A stretch of 44,058 nucleotides of DNA from a virus, in the IMG/VR virus record IMGVR_UViG_3300034064_001058, positions 1 through 44,058 of that record; one strand, 5' to 3'. Shown one piece after another: positions 14,271 to 22,121 of the stretch. Positions within the stretch are counted from its first letter, which is position 1. The number at the start of each line of letters is the position of its first letter. The notes under the pieces are model-generated. The model did no database searches. It saw only the letters and a program-made list of their open reading frames with translations, and was not told the origin of the DNA. A program made the position numbers and the translations under genes.

Positions 14271-15356
14271 TTAGTCGTTGCTGCTGATCACATACTTGCC
14301 AAACTTCTTCATGAATTCTGGCATGGACTTCAGTTTGGGAGGCATCAGCGGAAGTTCGTAGGTTTTCAGCGCCGTTCTGGCACCCATTACCGTCAACTCA
14401 GTCTCGAAGTTTGCCATCATGAAAGTGAAGAAGTTATCTGCCATTTCGTGTAGCTGGTCCGAGGACACTTTTTTGTTTACCGCTTCTTTCAGCTCGTAGC
14501 ACATGCTAGTCACTAGCGTGTACATTGCCGAGATCTCTTTCACATTCAGCTCGGTCTCTTTGCCACTCAGAATGTCTTCGGGGCGAGGTAGCTTGCTCGA
14601 AATCTTGCGGTGAGCCATGAACTTCGCTGCCAAACCTTCGCCGATAGTACCAGAGATCAGATTCATCAGCGTGTCTGCGTCAGTGTCGTTGTCTTCGACC
14701 AACTCACTCACGAATGACCAAGAGCGAGGCGTTGGGAAAGCTCTGCTCTTTGAGCGTGGATCAAATTCGTGCAGATCTTGCTTTGCGAAGCTCAGGTAAC
14801 CTACCACGTCAGCGTGAATCTTATTCTTGACCGCCCATTCGTGCCAAGAAGCAAAGTCTACCGCGATTTCCAAGTGGATGAACCGGTTGGCCAAAGGAGT
14901 GGGCATTGAGTAGGTAACACCCTTGTCGCTCTCGCGGTTACCTGCTGCAACCATTACCACGTTGTCTGGCAAGGTATATTTACCACAGCGGCGGTTTAGA
15001 ATCAGCTGGAATGTTGCACCCTGTACGCTCGCAGTACCAGAGTTAAGCTCGTCGAAGAAGAGGACGATCAGTGGATACTGGTCAGCCAGTTCTTGGCTAG
15101 GCAGCTCGATCGGAGGAGCCCAGTCCATCACACCCTTGTCTTTGTTGTAGAATGGAATACCGCGAATGTCGGTAGGGTCCATCTGACCAACGCGAAGGTC
15201 GATCATAAAACCACCCAGCTCTTCCGTTACCTGAGATACGATGTCAGACTTACCGATGCCGGGAGGGCCCCAGAGGAACAGTGGACGCTTCTTTTGGAAA
15301 GCTTTTAGAATACCTTTGCGAGCCTGTGCTATGGTAACCGTTCTTGAATCGCTCAT
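14271..15356 (-). CDS. MoxR-type AAA+ ATPase (361 aa)
   Basis: Walker A is GPPGIGKS at 30-37 and Walker B ends FFDEL with D102-E103. Sensor motifs AAGNRES and the PLANRF arginine region follow. MoxR ATPases act as chaperones with VWA-domain partners; the matching partner is at 3243-4508, 10 kb away. It has its own promoter (15393-15421) and terminator, so it is a single-gene unit. The substrate is unknown. Confidence 0.9.
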   Translation of the reverse strand: MSDSRTVTIAQARKGILKAFQKKRPLFLWGPPGIGKSDIVSQVTEELGGFMIDLRVGQMDPTDIRGIPFYNKDKGVMDWAPPIELPSQELADQYPLIVLFFDELNSGTASVQGATFQLILNRRCGKYTLPDNVVMVAAGNRESDKGVTYSMPTPLANRFIHLEIAVDFASWHEWAVKNKIHADVVGYLSFAKQDLHEFDPRSKSRAFPTPRSWSFVSELVEDNDTDADTLMNLISGTIGEGLAAKFMAHRKISSKLPRPEDILSGKETELNVKEISAMYTLVTSMCYELKEAVNKKVSSDQLHEMADNFFTFMMANFETELTVMGARTALKTYELPLMPPKLKSMPEFMKKFGKYVISSND

Positions 15357-15392
15357 ACTTTTTGCCTCTTGTGTTGTTTAGCTATTGTGGGT

Positions 15393-15421
15393 AGTTTACT
15401 TGGTTGGTAGGATGTTGTCAA
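15393..15421 (-). promoter_or_regulatory. Sigma70-type promoter (MoxR)
   Basis: On the minus strand, TTGACA is followed after 17 nt by TAAACT. Confidence 0.8.
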
Positions 15422-15463
15422 GCTTTTTTCGTAGGTATTTTCAAAAATGTTTGGTCAGGAGTT

Positions 15464-16105
15464 CTACCAAACGAGGAGCTCCGAAGAATCTTTCAGGACG
15501 CTGTTTTTACCGTCTCCGAACTTCGCAGTGATCCTTACGATATCAGGATGAGTAACCAGGCCGGTGGTGTTGGCGAAGAGTGTCATCAGATCTTCGTTAT
15601 CGAATGACTTACTCCATGTATGATCGTTCTTGAAAGTCCAATACAAGGTAACAGGCTCCAGCTTTGCTTCAATCTCTGCCCTGAATAATGTGTACTTCTC
15701 AAGGCGCTTCTTTGCCTCGTCGTCGATTGTTTTCAACCGACTCGTGTCCATATTGTGCGTGAGATCTGCCCACTTTACCTTCATGCTATCTGAATTTGCA
15801 AACACTCGCTCCTTGTAGTTTTTATACAGATCTGTTTTTTCTGTTTTCAGCTTAGTGATACCTACGATACCGTCTATCACTCGCTGGGAAAAACCCATAT
15901 CTTTCAGCGTATCAGCAGTAACCCAAGTATCTTCCAACAGGTCGTGTCCAAGGGCGATCATTTCAAGTTCTGGGTCGTAACCAAAACGTTCTTCTACTAT
16001 TCGAGCAACATGTAGAGGATGCAGGTAGTATTCAACTCCGCCCTTGTCCACCTGACCTTCGTGGGCCTGGTAAACCAATAGTGTCATTTGTGTAGTTTTT
16101 GACAT
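15464..16105 (-). CDS. SpoT/RelA-type HD hydrolase, probable (p)ppGpp hydrolase (213 aa)
   Basis: The HD-domain landmarks of alarmone hydrolases are in order: LHPLHVA (H29), GHDLLED (H54-D55, E58-D59), VVDGVTKL-like IDGIVGITKL, and VKWADLTHNMD (D114, N118). There is no synthetase domain, so it resembles small alarmone hydrolases (Mesh1 type). It would lower (p)ppGpp in the starved host cell and keep transcription and nucleotide supply favourable to the phage. The enzyme fold is clear; substrate use is inferred. Confidence 0.85.
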   Translation of the reverse strand: MSKTTQMTLLVYQAHEGQVDKGGVEYYLHPLHVARIVEERFGYDPELEMIALGHDLLEDTWVTADTLKDMGFSQRVIDGIVGITKLKTEKTDLYKNYKERVFANSDSMKVKWADLTHNMDTSRLKTIDDEAKKRLEKYTLFRAEIEAKLEPVTLYWTFKNDHTWSKSFDNEDLMTLFANTTGLVTHPDIVRITAKFGDGKNSVLKDSSELLVW

Positions 16106-16134
16106 GTTTTTCTCTTTCTATCTAAGTTGTGATC

Positions 16135-16162
16135 AGTATATCAGATTGTGCGGAGTTGTCAA
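16135..16162 (-). promoter_or_regulatory. Sigma70-type promoter (alarmone hydrolase)
   Basis: On the minus strand, TTGACA is followed after 16 nt by TATACT. Confidence 0.85.
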
Positions 16163-16815
16163 ACTTTATTCTGAAGAATCTTGACCCGCGAGAGCTTGGT
16201 GAGAGGAAAACTGTCATCGTTCTTTGTCCAAGCTTTCACAGTACCGGCGATTGCGATCTCGCTATCTGCCTCAAGAGCCTTTTTGAAGCTGAACATCACC
16301 AGCTGACCCTTGTCAGTAATACCGTTCACGAAGAAAACATTGTAATTGACGCTATACCCAACTCTCAGTACTCGTATGTTCGTCTGAACTCTTTTACCTA
16401 TTTCTGCTAGATAGCCAGCTTCGGGTTTGATATTGTTAGCTTCTTCGTGTCTTTTGTTGATCGAAAAGTAATTTTTTATCTGACATGCAATCACGCCGAT
16501 GCCAGAGCCTTTTGTGGTGATCTCAGTCATATCTAGAACCTGAGATATTGTGATATGGAAACCTGAGATTGAATCTTTGAGCGTCCTGGTCATGATATCA
16601 ATCGAGACTGTCTCCCTCGCCTTTTTGCCTAGTTCAACATCTTCCTCGGTGAATGGAGGAGTAGAACTCCCAAGAGCTTCTTTCATTATAGATGAGTTAG
16701 ACGGTATAGTTTTCATCGTCTCATAGTCAAATTTCCCACCTCTTGGTACAAATTCACCATTGATCCGATGGGCATATGCTGCTGCCGTCCATACTTGCTC
16801 TTGGGTCCAGCTCAT
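16159..16815 (-). CDS. Conserved phage protein with possible OB-fold (218 aa)
   Basis: The C-terminal 80 residues (AEIGKRVQTNIRVLRVG ... FSFKKALEADSEIAIAGTV ... LTKLSRVKI) have the strand layout of an OB-fold nucleic-acid-binding domain found near the C-terminus of many phage proteins. The N-terminal part is unassigned. A role in DNA replication or repair is possible but not shown. Confidence 0.6.
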   Translation of the reverse strand: MSWTQEQVWTAAAYAHRINGEFVPRGGKFDYETMKTIPSNSSIMKEALGSSTPPFTEEDVELGKKARETVSIDIMTRTLKDSISGFHITISQVLDMTEITTKGSGIGVIACQIKNYFSINKRHEEANNIKPEAGYLAEIGKRVQTNIRVLRVGYSVNYNVFFVNGITDKGQLVMFSFKKALEADSEIAIAGTVKAWTKNDDSFPLTKLSRVKILQNKV

Positions 16816-16845
16816 GTCGTTCTCCGTTGTTTACTCTATGAGGCA

Positions 16846-16874
16846 ATCATATCAAAACAACGAACAGATGTCAA
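16846..16874 (-). promoter_or_regulatory. Sigma70-type promoter
   Basis: On the minus strand, TTGACA is followed after 17 nt by TATGAT, 30 nt before the gene at 16815. Confidence 0.8.
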
Positions 16875-17116
16875 ACTTTTTCTTCTGAAAGTTCAAAGCC
16901 AAAATGAGCCAGAGCCTTGCGAGCAAACTGCAATCTGTCTACCGGAGCAAGTTCCTCTGGCATCAATGTTAAAATCTCCAGTATTACTGATTCTGTATAT
17001 TTCTCGACCTCCTCTTGATCTGCCCAGTGTGCAACAAAGTAGTGCCTGGGCGTTTCGTGATCGATGTAGTTCAGCAACAACGCGTTTGCTCCCAATCTCT
17101 CAATGTTCTCGTTCAT
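16871..17116 (-). CDS. Small protein of the MNExI...HFG family (81 aa)
   Basis: It opens MNENIERLGANA, has a middle helix (VEKYTESVILEILTL) and closes ALAHFGFELSEEKV, the plan shared with the genes at 17602, 18025, 18491 and 12627. Function is unknown. The start overlaps the upstream stop as ATGA. Confidence 0.65.
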   Translation of the reverse strand: MNENIERLGANALLLNYIDHETPRHYFVAHWADQEEVEKYTESVILEILTLMPEELAPVDRLQFARKALAHFGFELSEEKV

Positions 17117-17274
17117 TCCTTTCTCTCAGCTTGTTTCTGTCCTGCAACCTTTAGTAATTGTTCCAACACGTTATCGTCGATCTTCTTACGCATGTCCTCT
17201 GCCAGCAGCTTGCTAATTTCTTCCACGCTTACCGGTTTAACATTACCATGATCTTTCCTACATATACAAGTCAT
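17113..17274 (-). CDS. Small conserved hypothetical protein (53 aa)
   Basis: It opens MTCICRKDHGNVKPVSVEEI and continues as a charged helix. It ends in an ATGA overlap with the next gene. It was placed by coding context and coupling; function is unknown. Confidence 0.55.
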   Translation of the reverse strand: MTCICRKDHGNVKPVSVEEISKLLAEDMRKKIDDNVLEQLLKVAGQKQAERKE

Positions 17275-17284
17275 TTTTGCTCCC

Positions 17285-17605
17285 TCATGCGCTCAGTGTA
17301 GCCCAAACCGCGGTCTGCTGTAAATCATTCTCGAACCCTGGGTATACTTCGTCTAGCTTGGATAAGTCAACCATTTCGTAACCCCTATTCTTTTTCTCTC
17401 TGATCTTGCCTACTACTTTAGCCTCCCAATCCTCGAATATTTTAGTCTGAAGCTTTTTGCCTCTGCCACCCCAAAACGTGCAATATTTGACTTGATTTCC
17501 GCTCCAGAATTTCTCCCCATAATCGTGAGGTTCAGACAGCATAATGACTCCCCAAATCTTGTCCGACGAGCCTTCCTGCTTCCAGCCTATGAATTTGTAG
17601 TTCAT
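17285..17605 (-). CDS. Conserved phage protein, WGR-like (106 aa)
   Basis: FIGWKQEGSSDKIWGVIML, then YCTFWGGRGKKLQTKI and KKNRGYEMVD follow the layout of WGR-type domains. WGR domains bind nucleic acids in PARPs and some bacterial proteins, but that is only a family parallel here. Such proteins recur in T4-like phages. Confidence 0.6.
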   Translation of the reverse strand: MNYKFIGWKQEGSSDKIWGVIMLSEPHDYGEKFWSGNQVKYCTFWGGRGKKLQTKIFEDWEAKVVGKIREKKNRGYEMVDLSKLDEVYPGFENDLQQTAVWATLSA

Positions 17606-17823
17606 TCTTCAACTCCGAAATGCTTTTTGATAATATCTGCTCCTGATATATCCTGGTCATATTCATTCTTAAAGGATTTATACGGGAATAATGACATACA
17701 TTCTCGGATAATCAACAGAGCAAACCTTTCTTCAAACTGAAAGTGTGTTCTATACACTTCATCTGTCTTGGAATTAGTATGCCACATTGCCTGTTCAGCG
17801 AGTTCTTTAATTTTTTCGTTCAT
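17602..17823 (-). CDS. Small protein of the MNExI...HFG family (73 aa)
   Basis: It opens MNEKIKELAEQA, has a middle LLIIRECMSLFP and closes IIKKHFGVEE. It overlaps both neighbours. Function is unknown. Confidence 0.7.
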   Translation of the reverse strand: MNEKIKELAEQAMWHTNSKTDEVYRTHFQFEERFALLIIRECMSLFPYKSFKNEYDQDISGADIIKKHFGVEE

Positions 17824-18028
17824 TTCTTATTTCCAAAATTTCTTGTTCCAATGACCACTGAGTCCAAAACCACAGGTAAATCATGCTGTTGAATATCGTG
17901 GCACCGCTAAATGTTATCACATAAACAATGTCTTGCTTATGTGGATTTGGGATCAGATAAGCAGTAGTGAAGCTGATGAGATACACAACGAATGACAACC
18001 TAGCTGTTTTTCGAGCTACTTCTTTCAT
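17807..18028 (-). CDS. Small two-helix membrane protein (73 aa)
   Basis: Hydrophobic segments at about 10-27 and 36-56 are followed by a charged tail (SLEQEILEIRNERKN). The end overlaps the next start by 17 nt. Function is unknown. Confidence 0.6.
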   Translation of the reverse strand: MKEVARKTARLSFVVYLISFTTAYLIPNPHKQDIVYVITFSGATIFNSMIYLWFWTQWSLEQEILEIRNERKN

Positions 18029-18324
18029 TCTTCAATACCAAAATGTTGTTTAATCTCTTGTATCATCTGAAGATAACACAAATCTCTAGTAATAGTCCAT
18101 GAGTCTGTGTTTTCACCACTCGATCGTTTGCTTTCGATCTTGTCGAGACATTCTTGAATAATCATCTCGGCTAACTTCTGCGTGGTAACGTCGTCGACTA
18201 CACATACTCGACGGTCCGTCCTACCGAGTATATCATTAAGTGTTACCCCTTTGGCTATTTCAGGATGTTCCTCTCTGGACAGCCTGGCTGCCTGGGCTGC
18301 AAGTTCCCTAATTCTTTCGTTCAT
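18025..18324 (-). CDS. Small protein of the MNExI...HFG family, long form (99 aa)
   Basis: It opens MNERIRELAAQAARLS, has a middle KLAEMIIQECLDKIE and closes EIKQHFGIEE. A 20-residue insert follows the first helix. Starts by ATGA overlap. Function is unknown. Confidence 0.7.
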   Translation of the reverse strand: MNERIRELAAQAARLSREEHPEIAKGVTLNDILGRTDRRVCVVDDVTTQKLAEMIIQECLDKIESKRSSGENTDSWTITRDLCYLQMIQEIKQHFGIEE

Positions 18325-18494
18325 TGATAACTCTCACTGAAGTAATCATCCAGTTTAACCTCCAACTCCACGGGAAGTTTCACGTTCCCTACACACACTT
18401 CCTTGTAAATGTCCTGTAGTAAATCGTGAGCAGAGAGACCGACGTTGAGTGCGTCGACCAACTTTTCAATCTTGTGGCGTTGTTTGCAGTTCAT
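18321..18494 (-). CDS. Small hypothetical protein (57 aa)
   Basis: It reads MNCKQRHKIEKLVDALNVGL and continues with acidic residues. Both ends are ATGA overlaps with family members, so it is translated in the same chain. Function is unknown. Confidence 0.55.
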   Translation of the reverse strand: MNCKQRHKIEKLVDALNVGLSAHDLLQDIYKEVCVGNVKLPVELEVKLDDYFSESYQ

Positions 18495-18700
18495 TTTTCA
18501 ACTCCGAAATGTTCCTTAATCTTTTCTCCTAACCATTCAGCATGATAGTCGTGTTCTGCCATTACGCCAATACTTTCTTTGACGACCAGCTCGACTAATT
18601 TCTGCAAATCTGATGGATATACACTCAGTGGATTCATAGGATGACCTCCGAAGGATATACCGATTTCTTGAGCCAGTTTCTTTACTTTAGCGTTAATCAT
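18491..18700 (-). CDS. Small protein of the MNExI...HFG family (69 aa)
   Basis: It opens MINAKVKKLAQEIG, has a middle LQKLVELVVKESIGV and closes KIKEHFGVEK. Function is unknown. Confidence 0.7.
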   Translation of the reverse strand: MINAKVKKLAQEIGISFGGHPMNPLSVYPSDLQKLVELVVKESIGVMAEHDYHAEWLGEKIKEHFGVEK

Positions 18701-18701
18701 A

Positions 18702-19328
18702 TTAATCCCAAAAGGTTCGCCAGTAGGTTCCCATCAAGCGTAGGCCGTTATCTATTCTGGCACTATACGCTTTGTAACCCTCGACGTCAAATTGATGTGT
18801 GTGGTTTGGACCATGTTTCATCTCCGAGTACTCAGTTCCATCGATCTTTTCATAGAAAAAGTCAATGTTACCAGTGTGAAATTGTTCTTCCCAGTCGTCT
18901 CCAGATTGCAATTGTTCCAGGGCCCAAATGACTTCATCCAGCATCCATTCATAACGTCTGAAATGATTGGCGTCGATATCCCATTCGTTCTCCCTAGGAG
19001 GAGCGTCGGTGGAGCGGAATCCAACAGGAACGTCCTCATCTGCTACACTGCCTGCTCCATGTTTATTCAAGCGGAGGTTCTTCAGAATAGGAAGAATAAG
19101 CATCGACATGGTTTCGTGGGCGCCCCAGTGATCCCAATAATCAGGCTTGACTGAGATGTGCCGCTTTCTCTTGCTATGTACCCACGCACAGAAATCATTG
19201 ACCCGAGTTCTGGCCAACCAATCACCTATTCTATCCCTGTCCCTTTCTTGAACACAAAGGTGTTCAAGCCAGCCTGCAATTTGATAGGGTCCTATGTAAT
19301 TGACGTATTTTCCAATCCTCGCTCTCAC
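18702..19328 (-). CDS. Conserved large-phage hypothetical protein (208 aa)
   Basis: A GTG start at 19328 is chosen: GGGAGG stands upstream, and GTGA overlaps the preceding stop. The start VRARIGKYVNYIGPYQIA and the downstream DEDVPVGFRSTDAPPRENEW, FHTGNIDFF and GYKAYSARIDNGLRLMG are shared with a protein common in large myophages. It is Trp/His/Asp-rich and possibly enzymatic. Function is unknown. Confidence 0.75.
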   Translation of the reverse strand: MRARIGKYVNYIGPYQIAGWLEHLCVQERDRDRIGDWLARTRVNDFCAWVHSKRKRHISVKPDYWDHWGAHETMSMLILPILKNLRLNKHGAGSVADEDVPVGFRSTDAPPRENEWDIDANHFRRYEWMLDEVIWALEQLQSGDDWEEQFHTGNIDFFYEKIDGTEYSEMKHGPNHTHQFDVEGYKAYSARIDNGLRLMGTYWRTFWD

Positions 19329-19591
19329 TGTTCCTCCCACGTGCCCTTGTTATGAGCCCAATGCCGGTCATCACTCAGCTCTACTCCCACAGAGTATCCA
19401 AATAACCCAATATCGAGGAGTATTCCAGCATGACTTTCTCGTATCGCCCATCTGAAAAATATAGATATTATACAACTATTTTCGGATAATTCCAATTCTA
19501 GAGTCTTGTGCTTCGATACCCTTATTGTTTTAGTGTAGCATCTAAAACGCCTTGAGAAAGGATTTGTTAGGTTGATGCTAAGGTTTATCAT
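19325..19591 (-). CDS. Conserved phage hypothetical protein (88 aa)
   Basis: The pattern LTNPFSRRFRC, FRWAIRESHAG and LDIGLFGYSVGVEL DDRHW is shared by a small protein family of large phages. Coupled to neighbours at both ends. Function is unknown. Confidence 0.7.
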   Translation of the reverse strand: MINLSINLTNPFSRRFRCYTKTIRVSKHKTLELELSENSCIISIFFRWAIRESHAGILLDIGLFGYSVGVELSDDRHWAHNKGTWEEQ

Positions 19592-19929
19592 TCTGCCTCG
19601 ATCTCTCCAAGTAACACAAAGCCAACCAGGTAGGGCAGACCCTGTGGAATACCGTACTGTTTGCTAGTACATTTGTTGATGGTCCATCCCATCCACCTCT
19701 TGGTAGCGACGGTGATGGCAGCATTCAAGGACTTCCCATCGAAGAGTTCGAGATGAACGTCGTCAGCAAAGTGACGACCCTGGCGACTATCCAGGAAGAT
19801 TCTAACTAACTCAAGAGGCTCCTTGACCTCTTTTGCTATTGCTTTCATTGCCAGGGGCCACGCCTTAGGCGCATGTTCACCCATGGCATTCCAAAATCCC
19901 CAAGCGTCGTTCTGTGTTGCTGGTATCAT
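19588..19929 (-). CDS. Conserved phage hypothetical protein (113 aa)
   Basis: DSRQGRHFADDV, ATKRWMGWTI and YGIPQGLPYLVGF resemble a conserved protein of phages and some bacteria with unknown function. It is first after the promoter at 19962-19990. Confidence 0.7.
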   Translation of the reverse strand: MIPATQNDAWGFWNAMGEHAPKAWPLAMKAIAKEVKEPLELVRIFLDSRQGRHFADDVHLELFDGKSLNAAITVATKRWMGWTINKCTSKQYGIPQGLPYLVGFVLLGEIEAE

Positions 19930-19961
19930 TTTTTCTCTCCAGTTGTCTACATCTTGGGTAC

Positions 19962-19990
19962 AGTATACCCAATATGTCAGACGTTGTCAA
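19962..19990 (-). promoter_or_regulatory. Sigma70-type promoter
   Basis: On the minus strand, TTGACA is followed after 17 nt by TATACT. It heads the gene chain that runs down to about 16.9 kb. Confidence 0.88.
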
Positions 19991-19992
19991 CT

Positions 19993-20880
19993 TTATTTGA
20001 GATTCAGCATTGGTATGGATGCTGCGCCCATTGTGGTGGTAGGCAATTGCCCATTCCAGTTTCGAGCTATCTCATACTGCACCAGCTGAGGGTTGGTGTT
20101 GAGTGCCTTGGACTTTGCTTCGATCGCACTCGCCTCTGCTTCGCCTCGTATCTTTACAGCCTCAGCTTCGGCCTTTGCCACAGCAAGTTTGCTTTCAGCT
20201 TCACCTCTTGCTGCCTCGATTTGCTTCTGGGCCTCGGCCTTCGATTGCTGGATCTCGTTCTCGCGTTGTGCCGTTTTCTGTGTTGCTCCAATTTTCGCGT
20301 TGATAGCCTCTACCACAGATGGCGGTAACCTAAGGTTGCCTACCCAATACACATGTTCGATCACGATACCAATCGGTTCAACCTCTTTCCTCACATAGGA
20401 TTCTACGCTGGTGATAAGTTCCGACTTGCCCTGTCCGTAGATGGTTTCAACATCCTTAGTGGATGCAGCCTTCACGATGGCATCCTGAACCATATTTCTG
20501 AGGTAGATATCTGATATCTCCTCGATGCCCTTGCGATATTTCTGGAAGACGGTGGATACCAACTTAGGATCAATATGGTAGCTAATACCAATATCGGCAT
20601 TTACGTTCAACCCCTCCTTGGTTTGGAAGGTAATGGACTCGTCTTTTCGTGCATTGGCGGAATTATCCTTCCAAGTATCGTTCTGGGTATAGGTAGGGAA
20701 CAAATATAGCTCGTCATTCAGTCCTAGCCAATATCGTCCAACACCCACTTCCTCAGAGTCCACGCCTTTCGAGCCACCTAGCAGATGTACGATGATACCT
20801 ACGTTACCCGCTGGTACCTTGCTGCATCCAGTAAGCGACAGCAGTACTACTAGACCCACCACAATTTTAAGCATTTTCAT
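19993..20880 (-). CDS. SPFH/prohibitin-like membrane lipoprotein (295 aa)
   Basis: A signal peptide with lipobox (LSLTGC at about residues 14-19) is followed by an SPFH (band 7) domain through about residue 190 (TKEGLNVNADIGISYHI, KDVETIYGQGKSELI, VEPIGIVIEHVYW). A long Ala/Glu/Lys coiled coil then spans about 200-265. SPFH proteins make membrane rings and often bind FtsH; a phage FtsH is encoded at 36513-38291. A role in guarding membrane proteases or blocking superinfection is plausible. The family call is firm; the role is inferred. Confidence 0.88.
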   Translation of the reverse strand: MKMLKIVVGLVVLLSLTGCSKVPAGNVGIIVHLLGGSKGVDSEEVGVGRYWLGLNDELYLFPTYTQNDTWKDNSANARKDESITFQTKEGLNVNADIGISYHIDPKLVSTVFQKYRKGIEEISDIYLRNMVQDAIVKAASTKDVETIYGQGKSELITSVESYVRKEVEPIGIVIEHVYWVGNLRLPPSVVEAINAKIGATQKTAQRENEIQQSKAEAQKQIEAARGEAESKLAVAKAEAEAVKIRGEAEASAIEAKSKALNTNPQLVQYEIARNWNGQLPTTTMGAASIPMLNLK

Positions 20881-21079
20881 CAGTCTTTTTCCTCTTAACG
20901 TTAGAAATCATATCTACGACGGTCGTGTATGCAAACGCGACAAACCCTAGTCCCACGACTACTCCTACCAACATCTTCTCGGTGTTGGCCTCCGAGATCA
21001 ACGTAGGGACAACTTGCAGCAGTACGAAACCTGCTGCGACTACTAATATCAGCCTTATCAAAACGTAAACAGTGTTCAT
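20867..21079 (-). CDS. Small two-helix membrane protein (70 aa)
   Basis: Hydrophobic segments at about 4-24 and 36-58 are followed by a basic tail (NVKRKKTDENA). It overlaps the SPFH gene start by 14 nt, so the two may form one membrane complex. Confidence 0.6.
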   Translation of the reverse strand: MNTVYVLIRLILVVAAGFVLLQVVPTLISEANTEKMLVGVVVGLGFVAFAYTTVVDMISNVKRKKTDENA

Positions 21080-21088
21080 TTTATCCTC

Positions 21089-21406
21089 CTATTCTGAATC
21101 ATTTTTATAACCCATGGGCATATTTGCAAACCCAGCATAAGTGACTAACCCCTTGGATATTTCCGAACCGAACTTGGCAGCAGTGTCGGCTATTTTGTTC
21201 TTGAGCGTGACGTTTCGAGGAACAGGAACATACAACCAAATCTCAACTCGACACCGTTCAGTGACACTCCTGGCCCAATTCTCCCAATCAAAATTCAATC
21301 CTTGATTTTTAGGATTTACAAATCTTGCAAATTCTCCAGATACCATCGCGTAACATGCGTTTGCGACTTGCATTTCTCTGGCTTGCTCTGCTGTAATTCT
21401 AGTCAT
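21089..21406 (-). CDS. Small protein, ITAEQAREM family (105 aa)
   Basis: The ATG at 21406 has AAAAGGTG upstream. It opens MTRITAEQAREMQVANACY, the same start motif as the gene at 21462. This short N-terminal helix recurs in phage proteins whose function is unknown. Confidence 0.65.
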   Translation of the reverse strand: MTRITAEQAREMQVANACYAMVSGEFARFVNPKNQGLNFDWENWARSVTERCRVEIWLYVPVPRNVTLKNKIADTAAKFGSEISKGLVTYAGFANMPMGYKNDSE

Positions 21407-21409
21407 TAC

Positions 21410-21460
21410 CACACCTTTTCAATATCTAACTCCTCAATCTGATAAGATCTCATCCATTCA
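21410..21460 (-). pseudogene. Remnant of a third zinc-ribbon paralogue
   Basis: The minus strand reads MRSYQIEELDIEKV, matching the C-terminus QFEELDIEKV of the intact zinc-ribbon gene at 21836-22066. It is too short to be a gene and is taken as a duplication scar. Confidence 0.65.
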
Positions 21461-21461
21461 T

Positions 21462-21833
21462 TTAGTATTCCAAAATTTTCGTTCTTGGTGATTCAGGTGG
21501 TTCTTCTTGCTTATCCCATAGCACACTAAGCGTCATATTATCCCTACGACTTGCTAAATATACCATATAACCGTTTTCTTCCAGTAGATTAATGATTTGT
21601 TTCATCTGCGGCTCTGATAACTCTGACATAACTAGATCAAGGGGAGCCTGAGCATATGGTGTTATAGGGTGATAAGTACACCCTAAATCAACTCTAGACA
21701 TTCCTTTCCTTGTTGCTTCTCTAATCCGTTCGTTAATATACTTGATATATTTTTCTATACCAATATTAAGAAAATGATTCATATTCGTTGATTGCATTTC
21801 TCTTGCCTGTTCTGCTGTTATTAGTTTACCCAT
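21462..21833 (-). CDS. Small protein, ITAEQAREM family (123 aa)
   Basis: It opens MGKLITAEQAREMQSTNMNH, continues with a helical, basic middle, and ends Pro-rich. It is a paralogue of 21089-21406 at the N-terminus only. Function is unknown. Confidence 0.65.
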   Translation of the reverse strand: MGKLITAEQAREMQSTNMNHFLNIGIEKYIKYINERIREATRKGMSRVDLGCTYHPITPYAQAPLDLVMSELSEPQMKQIINLLEENGYMVYLASRRDNMTLSVLWDKQEEPPESPRTKILEY

Positions 21834-21835
21834 TA

Positions 21836-22066
21836 TTACACCTTTTCAATATCTAATTCCTCAAATTGATAATTACCTAGTTGACAAGATCCCATCCAAT
21901 GTTTTCCACAAACTGAACAAGATACCCTAAAACTCGATATATTACCGTCTGGATTCAGATTATTACCATGTTTGTCGTATACCGGCTTGTAATACATAAC
22001 CGTAGTCATAGTTGGCCCATGACTGAATCTACATTCCCGTTCACAGTTTGGATTGGGATTACTCAT
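21836..22066 (-). CDS. Small zinc-ribbon protein, paralogue A (76 aa)
   Basis: Cysteines are paired as C-x3-C (CERECRF) and C-x2-C (CSVCGKHWMG), a plan for one zinc ion. It is paralogous to 22122-22364 (NPxCExxCRF, CxxCGKxWxG). Function is unknown. Confidence 0.65.
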   Translation of the reverse strand: MSNPNPNCERECRFSHGPTMTTVMYYKPVYDKHGNNLNPDGNISSFRVSCSVCGKHWMGSCQLGNYQFEELDIEKV

Positions 22067-22109
22067 TAAGTTTCTCCATTATTCCTGTAATAGTGCAATG
22101 CTGATTTCG
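22059..22109 (-). pseudogene. Remnant of a membrane-protein C-terminus
   Basis: The minus strand reads RNQHCTITGIMEKLNE, matching RNQHCTITGIVEKE at the end of the gene at 22455-22640. The shared DNA (26 bp exact at 22081-22106 and 22471-22496) shows a local duplication. Confidence 0.7.
22081..22106. repeat. 26-bp direct repeat, copy 1
   Basis: It is identical to 22471-22496, 390 bp away. Confidence 0.9.
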
Positions 22110-22121
22110 AGTGACCTAACT

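Noticed and set aside
19873-20328. 151-codon plus-strand open frame
   Set aside because: It is the shadow of the Ala/Glu-rich coiled coil of the SPFH gene on the other strand.
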